Source: CAVVSD01 sp963757125
Lineage (GTDB): Bacteria; Actinomycetota; Thermoleophilia; Solirubrobacterales; Solirubrobacteraceae
Assembly (NCBI GenBank): GCA_963757125.1
Contig: CAVWQP010000006.1
Location: 434,001 to 498,000 of the forward strand
Direction: 5' to 3'
Length of the DNA: 64,000 nucleotides
Shown: positions 26,644-35,231 of the stretch, one piece after another
Layout: the number at the start of each line of letters is the position of its first letter
Position numbering within the stretch: the stretch's first letter is position 1
Notes under the pieces: model-generated
Databases searched by the model: none
The model's input: the letters and a program-made list of their open reading frames with translations, nothing else
What the model was told of the DNA's origin: nothing
Made by a program: the position numbers and the translations under genes

Positions 26644-27699
26644 CGCCCAGCCCCCGAGCCCGAACGGCAGCGGCAGCCAGTAGGAGAACAGCCGGTAGGC
26701 GAACGTCGCGAGGACGGCGTCGCCCGGCGACACGCCCGCGAGCGCGAGCATCGCGGTGAGGCCCGCCTCGACGAAGCCCAGGCCGCCCGGCGTCACCGGG
26801 ATCTGCGCCAGGACCTGCGCGCCGCAGAACGCCAGGAGGGCGAGCCCGGGCCGGGGGTGCGAGCCGATCGCCGCGAGGGCGGCCAGGAGCGTGCCGAAGT
26901 CGAAGAGCCACTTCCCGGCGGTCGCCGCGAGCGCGCGCTTCCACTTGGGCCCGAGCGTCGCGAGGATGCGGTCGCGCTCGCGCAACAGCCGCGACGGCAG
27001 GCCGTGCAGCGGCTCGGCCTTGCGCCGCAACGCGTTGCGCACGCGCTGCACGGTGCGGCCGATCCAGCGCAGCGGCCCGTCCGTGGTCAGGAGCACCGCG
27101 CCGATGCCGACCAGCACCGCGAAGACGGCCAGGCCGGCGATCGTGGTCTCCAGCAGCGTGCGATCGACCGAGCCCCGGAACAGCGCCGGGATCGCGAGGA
27201 TCGGAAGCGCCAGCACGACGGCGAAGACCAGGAGGTTCGCGGCGGTCAGCGCCGCGACGGTGGAGCCCGTCGGCAGTCCGGCCTGCACGAGGATCCGGTA
27301 CTGCAGCGCTGCGCCGAGCGCGCCGCCGCCCGGCGCGATCTTCGACAGCGCGTTGCCCGCGAGCTGCGAGGTGATGACCGGGCGCCACTGCCGAGCCCGC
27401 AGCGCGACGTGCTGCAGCGCCCACAGACACGCGAACGACGCGAGCTGGAGCCCGGCCATGAGCGCCAGCCAGGGGATCGAGAAGCGCGTGATCTGCCGCC
27501 AGGAGCCGAAGACCTCGACGATGCTCGGGAACACGAGGTAGAGCGAGATCCCGGTGACGGCGAGCCACATCGCCGACTTCACGATCCGTCTGCGCGGAGG
27601 CTCGACCGCGCGCTCGATCTCGCCGGGCGTGTCGGCGCGGTTCTCGATCGCCCGCTCGACCCGGTCGCCGAGCGTCTCCGAACGCTCCGGTGCTGTCAC
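26611..27699 (-). CDS. Lysylphosphatidylglycerol synthase TM-region family protein (UPF0104/AglD-like)
   Basis: 362 residues, about eight transmembrane helices. Family blocks: LAGNALSKIAPGGGALGAAL, FGTLLAALAAIG, QVLAQIPVTPGGLGFVEAGL near the C-terminus (the PGGLG motif). These are the membrane domains found in MprF and in stand-alone putative flippases. A charged cytoplasmic N-terminus of about 45 residues precedes the first helix. GTG start overlaps the stop of the GAP gene. Confidence 0.85.
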   Translation of the reverse strand: MTAPERSETLGDRVERAIENRADTPGEIERAVEPPRRRIVKSAMWLAVTGISLYLVFPSIVEVFGSWRQITRFSIPWLALMAGLQLASFACLWALQHVALRARQWRPVITSQLAGNALSKIAPGGGALGAALQYRILVQAGLPTGSTVAALTAANLLVFAVVLALPILAIPALFRGSVDRTLLETTIAGLAVFAVLVGIGAVLLTTDGPLRWIGRTVQRVRNALRRKAEPLHGLPSRLLRERDRILATLGPKWKRALAATAGKWLFDFGTLLAALAAIGSHPRPGLALLAFCGAQVLAQIPVTPGGLGFVEAGLTAMLALAGVSPGDAVLATFAYRLFSYWLPLPFGLGGWALAPKTGAQEA

Positions 27700-28370
27700 A
27701 GGCCGGCGATCCCGTCCCCGAGCAGCTTGGTGCCGATGACGAGCATGAGCACGGCCATGATCGCCGCGTTGTTGGCCGCCATCCACGCCTTCATGCCGTC
27801 GAGCGTCTCGCGCGAGCGGCTGCCGAGCGCGAAGTACACGACGACCGGCGCAGCCACGCCGACCGTGGCGACGAGCACGAAGATCGCGAGCGCGACGGCC
27901 TGCTCGCCCGTGTCGATGCCGGTCTGGGCGATCGCGGCGGCCGCGGCGACTGTCAGGAGGAGGTTCTTCGGGTTCACGCCGGAGAGCAGGCCGCCCAGCG
28001 CGAGCGCCTTCGGCGTGCCGAACCCGTCGATCGTCTGCATCCAGGTGGGCAGCGTGGCATCGTGGTCGCCGCGGCGCGGCCGCCCGCGCCAGCCGTGGAC
28101 CCCGAGCAGCAGCAGCAGCGCGCCGAGGACGAGCTTGAGCACGCTGACCCAGGTGGCCGGCTCACCGTCGGAGGATGCGTCCGCGCCGCTCGACGCGAGC
28201 AGCACGATCGTCCCCACGACTGCGAGCCCGATGACCCACCCCAGGACGAACGCCGGCCCGTTGGACCGGGCGCGCGGGGTGGCGAGCATGAGCACCACGG
28301 CGATGATCGGGATGGGGCTCACCGCGACGCCCACGCCCAGGGACAGGACCTGCCCGATCGCTTCCTTCAT
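27696..28370 (-). CDS. GAP-family membrane protein (Sap/LysE-like)
   Basis: 224 residues, six predicted helices. N-terminus GQVLSLGVGVAVSPIPIIAV and LATPRARSNGPAFVLGWVIG are typical of the GAP/Sap family (sulfolipid-1-addressing protein relatives, LysE-like fold), and LLSGVNPKNLLLTVAAAAA matches the second half. Role probably export of a lipid or small molecule; unproven. Copy 3 of the 18-bp dyad lies 35 bases upstream. Confidence 0.8.
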   Translation of the reverse strand: MKEAIGQVLSLGVGVAVSPIPIIAVVLMLATPRARSNGPAFVLGWVIGLAVVGTIVLLASSGADASSDGEPATWVSVLKLVLGALLLLLGVHGWRGRPRRGDHDATLPTWMQTIDGFGTPKALALGGLLSGVNPKNLLLTVAAAAAIAQTGIDTGEQAVALAIFVLVATVGVAAPVVVYFALGSRSRETLDGMKAWMAANNAAIMAVLMLVIGTKLLGDGIAGL

Positions 28371-28404
28371 GACGGCGATGCTCGGGGACGCGCGGGGTAC
28401 CCGT

Positions 28405-28422
28405 CATCGCCCGGACGGGATG
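28405..28422. promoter_or_regulatory. Recurrent 18-bp dyad motif, copy 3
   Basis: On the minus strand CATCCCGTCCGGGCGATG, preceded by TGACGCCACCT and followed by ACG. It is 35 bases from the GAP-family start (28370) and 38 from the SulP remnant start (28460). Confidence 0.6.
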
Positions 28423-28459
28423 AGGTGGCGTCACCCGCCGAGGCGGCACATTGCCGCAC

Positions 28460-29138
28460 GTGTTCTCGTCGCTGCGGGGCTACGACCGCCGGTGGCTGCG
28501 CGGCGACCTCATGGCCGGCCTCACCGTCTGGGCCGTCCTCGTGCCCGAGTCGCTGGCCTACGCGTCGATCGCGGGCGTCTCGCCCGTCGTCGGCCTGCAC
28601 GCCGCGCCGGCCGCGCTGATCCTCTACGCCGCGTTCGGCAGCTCGCGCACCTCATCGTCGGGCCGATGTCGGCGACCGCGGCGCTCTCGGCGGCGACCGT
28701 CGGCGACCTCGTCGCGCCGAGCGGCGACAAGTTCGTGGCGATGACCGCGGCGCTCGCCATCACGACCGGAATCGCGGCGCTCCTCGCGGGCATCCTGCGG
28801 CTCGGCTTCCTGGCCAGCTTCATCTCCGAGCCCGTGATCAAGGGCTTCATCGTGGGGCTCGCGCTGACGATCATGATCGGCCAGGTCCCCAAGCTGCTGG
28901 GGCGTGACCGGCGTGGTCCTCGACGCCGAGTCGGTGCCGTCGATCGACGTCACGGCGGCCCGGATGCTGGCGGAGGTCGCCGACGAGCTGCAGCGCGACG
29001 GCATCGGGTTCGTCATGGCCCGCGACGTCGGCCAGGTCGCGCGACATCCTGCGCGAGGCCGACGAGTCCGGCCGGCCGCGGATGGCGACGACGATCCCGG
29101 AGGCCGTCGCGATGGCCTCCGGGACCGATGCGCACTGA
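28460..29138 (+). pseudogene. SulP-family anion transporter remnant (internal deletion, frameshifts)
   Basis: Reads VFSSLRGYDRRWLRGDLMAG, the N-terminus of SulP permeases, then shifts frame near 28651 and continues HLIVGPMSATAALSAATVGD to LTIMIGQVPKLLG. The whole middle of the membrane domain is then missing (junction about 28903), and a C-terminal STAS domain follows (VVLDAESVPSIDVTAARML), with a further shift near 29039, ending at 29138. About 225 codons remain of a normal ~550. The loss of several hundred residues is not a sequencing slip, so this is a pseudogene. Confidence 0.8.
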
Positions 29139-29269
29139 TCGTCAGTCGCGCGCGAACGCTGCCTTCCGGCAGATGGCGCGGTCTTCGGGCGCTACCCGCG
29201 GCGCGCTGGCTCGCCTTCGCGTGCTGTCGACGCAGGCGTTCCTCCCCACGCGGTGCTGTTCAGCTCGCA

Positions 29270-29814
29270 CGCTCATCCTCGCGAGCCAGTTCGACGTCTC
29301 GGACTCCTCCGCGCCCGCCTACCTCGACCTCGCTCGCGAACTCGCCGGCGCGCTGCTGCTCGGCCGCCTGTTCGACACCGTGGGGCGGCGGATCATGATC
29401 ACCGCCTGCTACGCGGCGTCGGCTGCAGGCCTGGTCGTGCTCGCGATCCTCGTCGGGCAGGAGGCGCTCGGCATCTGGGGCTACATCGCGCTGCTGTCCG
29501 CCGTGTTCTTCGTCGCGTCCGCTGCGGCGTCGGCCGGCTACCTGACGGTCAGCGAGATCTTCCCGCTGGAGACGCGCGCGATGGCGATCGCGTTCTTCTA
29601 CGCGATCTCGACGGGCATCGGCGGCACCGTCGGCCCGATCGTGTTCGGCCAGCTGCTGGGGACGAAGGCCACCGGCGTCATGATCGGCTTCCTCATCGCC
29701 GCCGGGCTCATGTTCATCGCCGCGGTGAGGGGCATCCTCGGCGTCGACGCCGAGCAGGAGTCCCTGGAGGACATCGCCGAGCCCCTCTCGGCCGAGGCGG
29801 CGGAGGGCAGCTAG
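29270..29814 (+). pseudogene. C-terminal half of an MFS sugar-transporter-type gene
   Basis: Only helices about 7-12 remain: GALLLGRLFDTVGRRIMITA (the loop motif of MFS), then LTVSEIFPLETRAMAIAFFY, the PESPR-type block of sugar-porter relatives, ISTGIGGTVGPIVFGQLLG and an acidic C-terminal tail. There is no N-terminal half upstream; the sequence before it is unrelated and follows the SulP remnant. It is a truncated gene next to another broken transporter. Confidence 0.72.
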
Positions 29815-29959
29815 CGTTTCGCGGGCGATGGACCTCGCCCGCGAACTGCGCACCCTGATCCGCCGGCCCGTGGTTCTGGGCCTCGTCGGCGCCGCGGTGG
29901 GCGGCTACCTGCTGGCGCGCCTGGCGCGGACCGACACCGGGACGCGGCGGGTGGAGCTC

Positions 29960-30577
29960 TCAGGCGAGCCGGAGACGACGGTGGCCCCAGGCGACGCCGA
30001 GCGAGGCGACGATGCCGGCCGCGCCGACGACGGCGACGATCGGGTTGCCGTTGAGGGCCGCGCCGCCGAGGACGCCGTAGAGGACGATCCGCGGCGAGGC
30101 GCCGACGGCGATCCCGACGACGAACGCTCGAGGGCGCACGCGCGCGACACCGCACGCGTAGTTGAAGGCGCAGGCGGGGAGGCCGGGCGCGCTGCGGACG
30201 AGCGCGATGCCCCAGGGGCCGCTGCGCTCGAGCCGGTCGGCGACGGCGCGGGCCCGGTCCGGCAGCCGATCGGCGAGCGACGCTGGTGCCAGCCGGCGCG
30301 CGATCGCGAACGCGGCGAGGGCGCCCAGCGGGCTGCCGACGAGGCACAGCGCGATGCCCGCCGGCCCGAACAGCGCGACGGCGAGCACGTACAGCACGGG
30401 TCCGGGGAACAGCAGGCAGGTCGCAGGGACCCAGGCGGCGACGAACAGCAGCGGCGCCCAGACGCCGGCGGCCGCCACGAGACCGAGCCACGTGTCCGTG
30501 TCGCGCGGGAGCAGCAGGATGGCGGCGACGGCCGCGAGGAGCAGCGCCGCCACGGCGGCGAGACGCCGTGAACGCAT
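29960..30577 (-). CDS. TVP38/TMEM64 (DedA-like VTT) membrane protein
   Basis: 205 residues. Signal-anchor helix at the N-terminus, then WVPATCLLFPGPVLYVLAVA, ALCLVGSPLGALAAFAIARR and APGLPACAFNYACGVARVRP, a layout of re-entrant loops and helices as in the VTT/SNARE-associated fold. Family members act in membrane lipid handling. It diverges from the PHP gene (starts 21 bases apart). Confidence 0.82.
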   Translation of the reverse strand: MRSRRLAAVAALLLAAVAAILLLPRDTDTWLGLVAAAGVWAPLLFVAAWVPATCLLFPGPVLYVLAVALFGPAGIALCLVGSPLGALAAFAIARRLAPASLADRLPDRARAVADRLERSGPWGIALVRSAPGLPACAFNYACGVARVRPRAFVVGIAVGASPRIVLYGVLGGAALNGNPIVAVVGAAGIVASLGVAWGHRRLRLA

Positions 30578-30597
30578 CGGCCGCAGGATACGAGCGG

Positions 30598-31587
30598 GTG
30601 CGATGTGTGGCCCACGTGCACTCCACGCACTCCGACGGCAGCGCGACGCTGCCCGAGCTGCGCGCCGCGGCGCGGGACGCCGGCGCCCGGGTCGTGCTGC
30701 TCACCGACCACGACACGCTCGGCGCGCGGGACGCGGGCCAGGACGGGTGGGGCGACGACGTCCTCGTCGTCGTCGGGCACGAGGTCTCGCCACGCGGTGG
30801 TCATCTGCTCGTGTTCGGGACCGACGAGGTCGTCCCGCACCGGGGGCGCGACGAGCGCGAGATCCTCGACGCCGTCGCCGCCGCGGGCGGCTTCGGCTAC
30901 GCGGCGCACCCGTTCTCGCTCGGGTCCGCGATCTCCACGCGCGTCGCGCCCGCGCACGCGTGGGGGACGTTCCGGCATCCGGCGCTGGCCGGGATCGAGG
31001 TGTGGAGCCTCACGACCGACGTGTCGGAGGGGTGGCGGACCGCCGGGGAGGCGGTGCGGGACATGCGCAATCCGCTGCGCACGGCGCTCGCCGGGCCGCC
31101 GGAGCGCCATCTCCGCGAGTGGGACGCGCTGACCGCAGCGGGCGACGTGCTCGCCGGCCTCGGCGGCCAGGACGCCCACGCGCGCGGCGTCCGGGTCCGC
31201 GGCCGGGTGCGCTCGATCATGCCCCACGACCGGTGGATGGGGCTCGTGCAGACCGAGCTCGCGCTCGACGCGCCGTTCACGGGCGACGACGACGCCGACC
31301 GCGCGGCGGTGCTCGCCGCGTTGCGCGCTGGCCGCACGTCGATCGTCGTCCCGCCGCTGGGCGATCCGCTCGACGCCCGCATCGAGTACGCGGACGGGCG
31401 GTTGTCCGTGGCTGCGCCGGAGGGCACCGTCGCGCGGATCGTCACCCCCGGCGGCGCGGTGCGCGAGCTGCCCGCGCCGTGCGAGCTCGACGTCGCCGGT
31501 CCGGTGCGGGTCGAGCTGCTGCGGAAGGGGTCGCGCTGGATCCTGTCGTCGCCGCTGGGCGGCGCTCAGATGCCGAGCTCGGCGTAG
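30598..31587 (+). CDS. PHP-domain metal-dependent phosphoesterase
   Basis: 329 residues from GTG 30598 (an in-frame GTG at 30568 would overlap the divergent gene). PHP metal motifs: VAHVHSTHSDGSATLPEL at the N-terminus, LLTDHDTLGA, VVVGHEVSPRGGHLLVFG, GGFGYAAHPFSLG and GGQDAHARG. This is the trpH-like/stand-alone PHP class that cleaves nucleotides or phosphoesters with three metal ions. A C-terminal beta domain of about 70 residues (from YADGRLSVAAPEG) follows. The 3' end overlaps the convergent TIR-like gene by 22 bases. Confidence 0.85.
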   Translation: MRCVAHVHSTHSDGSATLPELRAAARDAGARVVLLTDHDTLGARDAGQDGWGDDVLVVVGHEVSPRGGHLLVFGTDEVVPHRGRDEREILDAVAAAGGFGYAAHPFSLGSAISTRVAPAHAWGTFRHPALAGIEVWSLTTDVSEGWRTAGEAVRDMRNPLRTALAGPPERHLREWDALTAAGDVLAGLGGQDAHARGVRVRGRVRSIMPHDRWMGLVQTELALDAPFTGDDDADRAAVLAALRAGRTSIVVPPLGDPLDARIEYADGRLSVAAPEGTVARIVTPGGAVRELPAPCELDVAGPVRVELLRKGSRWILSSPLGGAQMPSSA

Positions 31588-32072
31588 ACGTGCGCCTCGT
31601 AGACGTGCGGGCCGGTCTGCGTGGCCTTCGCCGCCGCGTACCCGGCGACGAACGTGTCGAGCGCGTGCCGGACGATCTTCGGCTCGAACGAGACGTTGAT
31701 CGTGTACCGGCCGGCGAGCGGCTGGGGCAGGTGCGCCCGGTCGACCCGGCGGACGCCGTTGAGGTTGACGACGACGATCGGCATCCCGAGCTTCGTGAGG
31801 ACGTCGAGCTCGTAGAAGAAGTAGTTGCGCTGGTTGTCGGCGACCGCCCGTGAGCGCTGGCCGACCAGCACGATGGCCTGGCGGCTGCGCCCCATGCGCT
31901 CGCGGAGGCGCCGGCGGATGACGTCGCGGTTCGTGTCGCCCTTCGCGTGCAGGTCGTAGGCGTCCTCGAAGTCGAACGGGATGCGCTGCTCCTCCGGCCA
32001 CGCGCGCATCTCCCACCACGCGCTCGCATCCTCGGCCGCGTAGCTGACGAACGTCCTGTCGCGATGACCCAT
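31566..32072 (-). CDS. TIR-like (DUF1863/ThsB-type) domain protein
   Basis: 168 residues, a single domain. RTFVSYAAEDASAWWEM gives the first TIR strand and helix, IPFDFEDAYDLH the second, IVLVGQRSRAVADNQ the third, and NYFFYELDVLTKLGMPIVVV the conserved helix with the Glu expected at the catalytic site of NAD-hydrolysing/cyclising TIRs. It matches the TIR-like family that includes Thoeris ThsB. No ThsA-like effector is adjacent. It may act as a phage sensor or signal-maker, or serve another NAD-related function. A SnoaL-like gene diverges from it. Confidence 0.72.
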   Translation of the reverse strand: MGHRDRTFVSYAAEDASAWWEMRAWPEEQRIPFDFEDAYDLHAKGDTNRDVIRRRLRERMGRSRQAIVLVGQRSRAVADNQRNYFFYELDVLTKLGMPIVVVNLNGVRRVDRAHLPQPLAGRYTINVSFEPKIVRHALDTFVAGYAAAKATQTGPHVYEAHVYAELGI

Positions 32073-32093
32073 GATCGATGCATCATTCCCTGT

Positions 32094-32426
32094 ATGGCGG
32101 ATGCGATGAGCAGGCTCGACCCGCCCATCCGGGCGATGTTCGACGCGACGAACGCCGAGGACTCCACCGCGTTCGTGGATGCCTTCGCCGAGGACGCGGT
32201 CCTCGTCGACTGGGGCCGGACGTTCACGGGCCACGACGAGATCGCGACCTGGAACGCCAACGAGAACATCGGGGTGCACAGCCGCATCGGGGTGACCAGC
32301 GTGGACCGCGACGTCGACCGCACGACGGTCGGCGTGAGCGTCTCCGGCGAGGGCTACAACGGCGGTGGGGCGTTCGTGTTCGAGACGGCGGGCGGGCGGA
32401 TCACGCGGATGGAGATCACGGGCTGA
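32094..32426 (+). CDS. SnoaL-like / NTF2-fold protein (110 residues)
   Basis: Pattern LDPPIRAMFDATNAEDSTAF and FAEDAVLVDWGRTFTGHDEI is typical of the small stand-alone SnoaL_2 proteins. The C-terminus ends ITRMEITG. Role unknown; no partner enzyme is obvious. Starts 22 bases from the divergent TIR-like gene; the gap holds ATGAT/ATCAT half-sites. The stop overlaps the convergent HEPN-like gene by 11 bases. Confidence 0.78.
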   Translation: MADAMSRLDPPIRAMFDATNAEDSTAFVDAFAEDAVLVDWGRTFTGHDEIATWNANENIGVHSRIGVTSVDRDVDRTTVGVSVSGEGYNGGGAFVFETAGGRITRMEITG

Positions 32427-32799
32427 GCGCCACCGCCTCCCGCGGGGTCACGGCGTCGACGAGTCGCTCCGCTGCGCTGATGAGCGAGTCGAGCTCTTCG
32501 CGGGTCGGGTCGAGGTCGTACGGGTGGTGGTGCGTCGCGCGGGACAGCGCGTGCCACGTGAAGGCCACCTCGTGCGCCAGCGAAGCGGGCTCGAGGTAGA
32601 CGCCCAGGCAGCCGAGCTGGGCGCGCATGTTCAGGCGCTGCACGCCTGGAGCGCGCACCGCCCAGTAGCTCTCGAGCGACTCCTCGATCGCCTGTCGTGC
32701 GAGCAGGGCGGCAGCACGCGGCCATATGGCAGCGGTCCCGGGGCTCGGCTCATCGAGCATCCTCCGCGCCTCGGCCAGCAGGTCGCGGGGCGTCAGCAC
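32416..32799 (-). CDS. Small helical protein with HEPN-like Rx4H motif, coupled to SMC-type ATPase
   Basis: 127 residues from GTG. Predicted all-helical: AALLARQAIEESLESYW in the first half and WHALSRATHHHPYDLDPTRE in the second. RATHHH fits the R-x4-6-H active-site motif of HEPN RNases. The start overlaps the ATPase stop by 7 bases, so the two are translationally coupled like a toxin or effector with its sensor. HEPN assignment is by motif and size only; it could also be a structural partner. Confidence 0.5.
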   Translation of the reverse strand: MLTPRDLLAEARRMLDEPSPGTAAIWPRAAALLARQAIEESLESYWAVRAPGVQRLNMRAQLGCLGVYLEPASLAHEVAFTWHALSRATHHHPYDLDPTREELDSLISAAERLVDAVTPREAVALSP

Positions 32800-35192
32800 G
32801 CCGGCTCCAGTGCTCGGACGAGCTCCCTGGTGCCTTCGGCGAGGGTCCAGCCGTCCACTGCGAGCAGTCGGTGCGAGCCCCGCTTCACCGTGGCGACCGT
32901 CGTCACGGCGTCCTCGCCGCCGAGCTGCCGAACGCGGTCCGTGATCTCGATGCCCTGCGCCGTGGAGAGCTCGAAGGCCCCTGCGAGCCAGGAGTTCAAG
33001 GACGTCTTCTCGGCCAGGAGCTCCTCGACGCGGGCATGGGGCGTCCCGGAGTCGATGAGACGACGACGGATGCGCGCGGCGCATGCCGCCTCGATGGCGC
33101 TGCGGCACAGCCCCGGCACCACGCGTGCACGGACCTCGTCGGAGACGTCCTCGGTCTTGGCGAACGCGAACGCCTCGCCGACGTAGCGGTCGCTCGGCGG
33201 GCGGCCGGCGACGACCTCGACCTTCGACGAGGCGCGGCGGTGGACGTTCATGATGCGCGCGTCGATGTCCAGCCGCCGGACGGCCTCGGGCAGCCGCTCG
33301 TCGTGGGTGAACACGACGACCTGGCGGGTCTCGGCGGCGCGGGCCAGCACGCGTGCGAGACCGTCGACCTTGGCCGGGTCCATCGACTGGACGGGGTCGT
33401 CGATGACCATGAAGCCGAACGGGCTCTCCGGCAGCGACGCCCGAGGCAGGAAGATGCTGACGGCCAACGCCGACAGCTCGCCCTGGCTCATGACGCCGAA
33501 CGCGGACGACGCGCTCCCATCGACGCTGACATCGAACGACGCGTAGCGGCGGTTGCCCTCCTTGCGCAGCTCGACGTCCCCGAGGGCGACGTTGCTCTCG
33601 TGCCGGAGCTCCGCCCAGTTGGCCTGCGCGGACTCGACGATCGGAAGGAGCCGCTCGCGACGAAGCGCGGCGGTGCAGGCGGCCATCCATACCTCCGCGC
33701 CCTTGAGCGTGACGACCGTCTCCTTGTCGTGTTCGGCCCGTCTGGCGGTCGCGACCCAGGAAGCCACGTCGGCCTGGATCGGCCCCCAGGCGGACTGCCG
33801 TCGCTCCGCCTCGTGTTCCGCCGCCTCGCGCGCCGAGGCTGCGGTGGCGAGCACGCCGAACGCCGCATCCCGGCCGTCGTCGCCCTCGCGCGCCACGGCC
33901 GACCAGCGCGCCCATGCAGCACGGACACCGTCGTCGTCGACGGAACCGAGGATCGCAGGGAACAGCGCGTCGATGGCATGCTGCGCCGCGCCAACGGCAA
34001 GTCGCGCAACCCGCAGATCCTCGCTGCGTCGGCGGAGCTCCTCGATCTCCGCCTGCGAGCGGATGAGCCATCCCGTGTCGAGGACGTCGGTCGTTCCGCA
34101 GACGGGACAGGTGGCCTCCTCGCCGTGCTGCTGGTGGAAGCCCACGGCCTCGTCGAGCAGGCGAGCGAGCGCCTCGAGGCGGTCTGCGTCCGTGGCCTCG
34201 AGACGCCGGACGTCCTCGAGCGCTCGCGACAGCGCGGCGAACGCCGAGTCGATCGCCGCGTCGTCTGGTAACGGAAGCGCGGCGAGCGCGTGCAGCCGGC
34301 CGTCCTCGTCGGTCTCGAACGCGCCGGCCGCCGCGGCCTCGATCGCGTCGACGTCCGGTCGCATCTTCGCGAGCAGCGGGGCGATTGTGGCAGCGCGGTC
34401 TCCCTCTGTCGCGGCGATCGTCACGATGAGCGCCTTGCGCTCGAGCTTCTCCGTCTTGCCGCTCTTCTCGCGATCGAGGCGGGCGGCGCGGAGGGTGGCT
34501 GAAAGGTCGTCGAACTCCTCGAGTCCCAGCACCGCCGAGAGCGCCTCGTAGAGGGCGGCGGCGCGCTCGGAGAACATCGTTCCGAGCTCGTTGTAGGAGA
34601 GCAGCGGGCGGAACTGCGCGAGCGCGGCGTCCCAGCCGAGGGCATCCCACGAAGCACGCGCACCGCTGCCGCGATGGGCTCGCCGCCGTCGAGCGAAGCG
34701 TCGGCGGCCCACGTCCGCCGGAGCTCCAACGGCTGCTTCTCGCCGTCGACTCGGAAGCGCGCGGAGAGGACGGTCGGACCGTCGCCGTGGAGGTTGCGCC
34801 AGCCCTCGCGCCACACGCGGGTGCGCTCCTCCCAGCGGAGGTTCGCCCCGGTGAGCAGCATCTCGAGCCCTTCCGCGAAGCTCGACTTCCCGGGATCCGT
34901 TGCGCCCGACGACGAGCGTCAACCCCGGCCCGGCGGTGAGGGGGAGGCGTGCCTGCGGTCCGATGCCACGGAAGTTCTCGACGGCGATCTGGTCGAGGTA
35001 GACGCGCGCCGGCGTCTGCGCGGGCACGGAGGCGACGAGGTCGCGCGGGATGGTGGAGGGCGCGCCCGTGAGATGCGCGTCGAGGTTGTCGGCGCCCTCG
35101 GCGGCAGCGAGGACGATGTCGGCCACCGCGGCGGTGGGCCCCTCGCTGCCCCCGAGGCGCTCGATGAGCTGCTCGAGGGCGGTGTCGTTCAC
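32793..35192 (-). CDS. SMC/Rad50-like AAA ATPase with zinc hook, two frameshifts
   Basis: About 800 residues. N-terminal module of ~75 residues, then YLDQIAVENFRGIGPQARL and Walker A in VVGRNGSGKSSFAEG once an extra base near 34893 is removed; a compensating shift occurs near 34665. Between 300 and 560 it is coiled-coil with a CPVCG zinc-hook-like turn near the middle. The C-terminal head has SQGELSALAVSIFLPRA (ABC signature-like), Walker B FGFMVIDDPVQSMDPAKV and VVVFTHDERLPEA. The architecture is that of RloC/Rad50-type sensors. No nuclease domain is obvious in the C-terminal 130 residues. Next to HEPN-like and TIR-like genes, a defence role is inferred. Confidence 0.72.
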   Translation of the reverse strand: MNDTALEQLIERLGGSEGPTAAVADIVLAAAEGADNLDAHLTGAPSTIPRDLVASVPAQTPARVYLDQIAVENFRGIGPQARLPLTAGPGLTLVVGRNGSREVELRGRARDAAHRGEPPLGGAHPRVARGLAQPPRRRSDRPLRALPSRRREAAVGAPADVGRRRFARRRRAHRGSGARASWDALGWDAALAQFRPLLSYNELGTMFSERAAALYEALSAVLGLEEFDDLSATLRAARLDREKSGKTEKLERKALIVTIAATEGDRAATIAPLLAKMRPDVDAIEAAAAGAFETDEDGRLHALAALPLPDDAAIDSAFAALSRALEDVRRLEATDADRLEALARLLDEAVGFHQQHGEEATCPVCGTTDVLDTGWLIRSQAEIEELRRRSEDLRVARLAVGAAQHAIDALFPAILGSVDDDGVRAAWARWSAVAREGDDGRDAAFGVLATAASAREAAEHEAERRQSAWGPIQADVASWVATARRAEHDKETVVTLKGAEVWMAACTAALRRERLLPIVESAQANWAELRHESNVALGDVELRKEGNRRYASFDVSVDGSASSAFGVMSQGELSALAVSIFLPRASLPESPFGFMVIDDPVQSMDPAKVDGLARVLARAAETRQVVVFTHDERLPEAVRRLDIDARIMNVHRRASSKVEVVAGRPPSDRYVGEAFAFAKTEDVSDEVRARVVPGLCRSAIEAACAARIRRRLIDSGTPHARVEELLAEKTSLNSWLAGAFELSTAQGIEITDRVRQLGGEDAVTTVATVKRGSHRLLAVDGWTLAEGTRELVRALEPAC

Positions 35193-35231
35193 ATGAGACG
35201 TGTCGGCGCCGGGGCGCGCGAGGTTGAGTCG

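Noticed and set aside
29828..30571. Plus-strand open frame beginning MDLARELRTLIRRPVVLGLV with one hydrophobic helix
   Set aside because: After about 45 codons it runs entirely antisense to the well-supported TVP38 gene and becomes Asp/Arg/Glu-rich filler. A short real gene cannot be excluded, but no stop supports one.
32072..32094. ATGAT...ATCAT half-sites between the TIR-like and SnoaL genes as an operator
   Set aside because: Arms are only 5 bp with an imperfect core; expected by chance.
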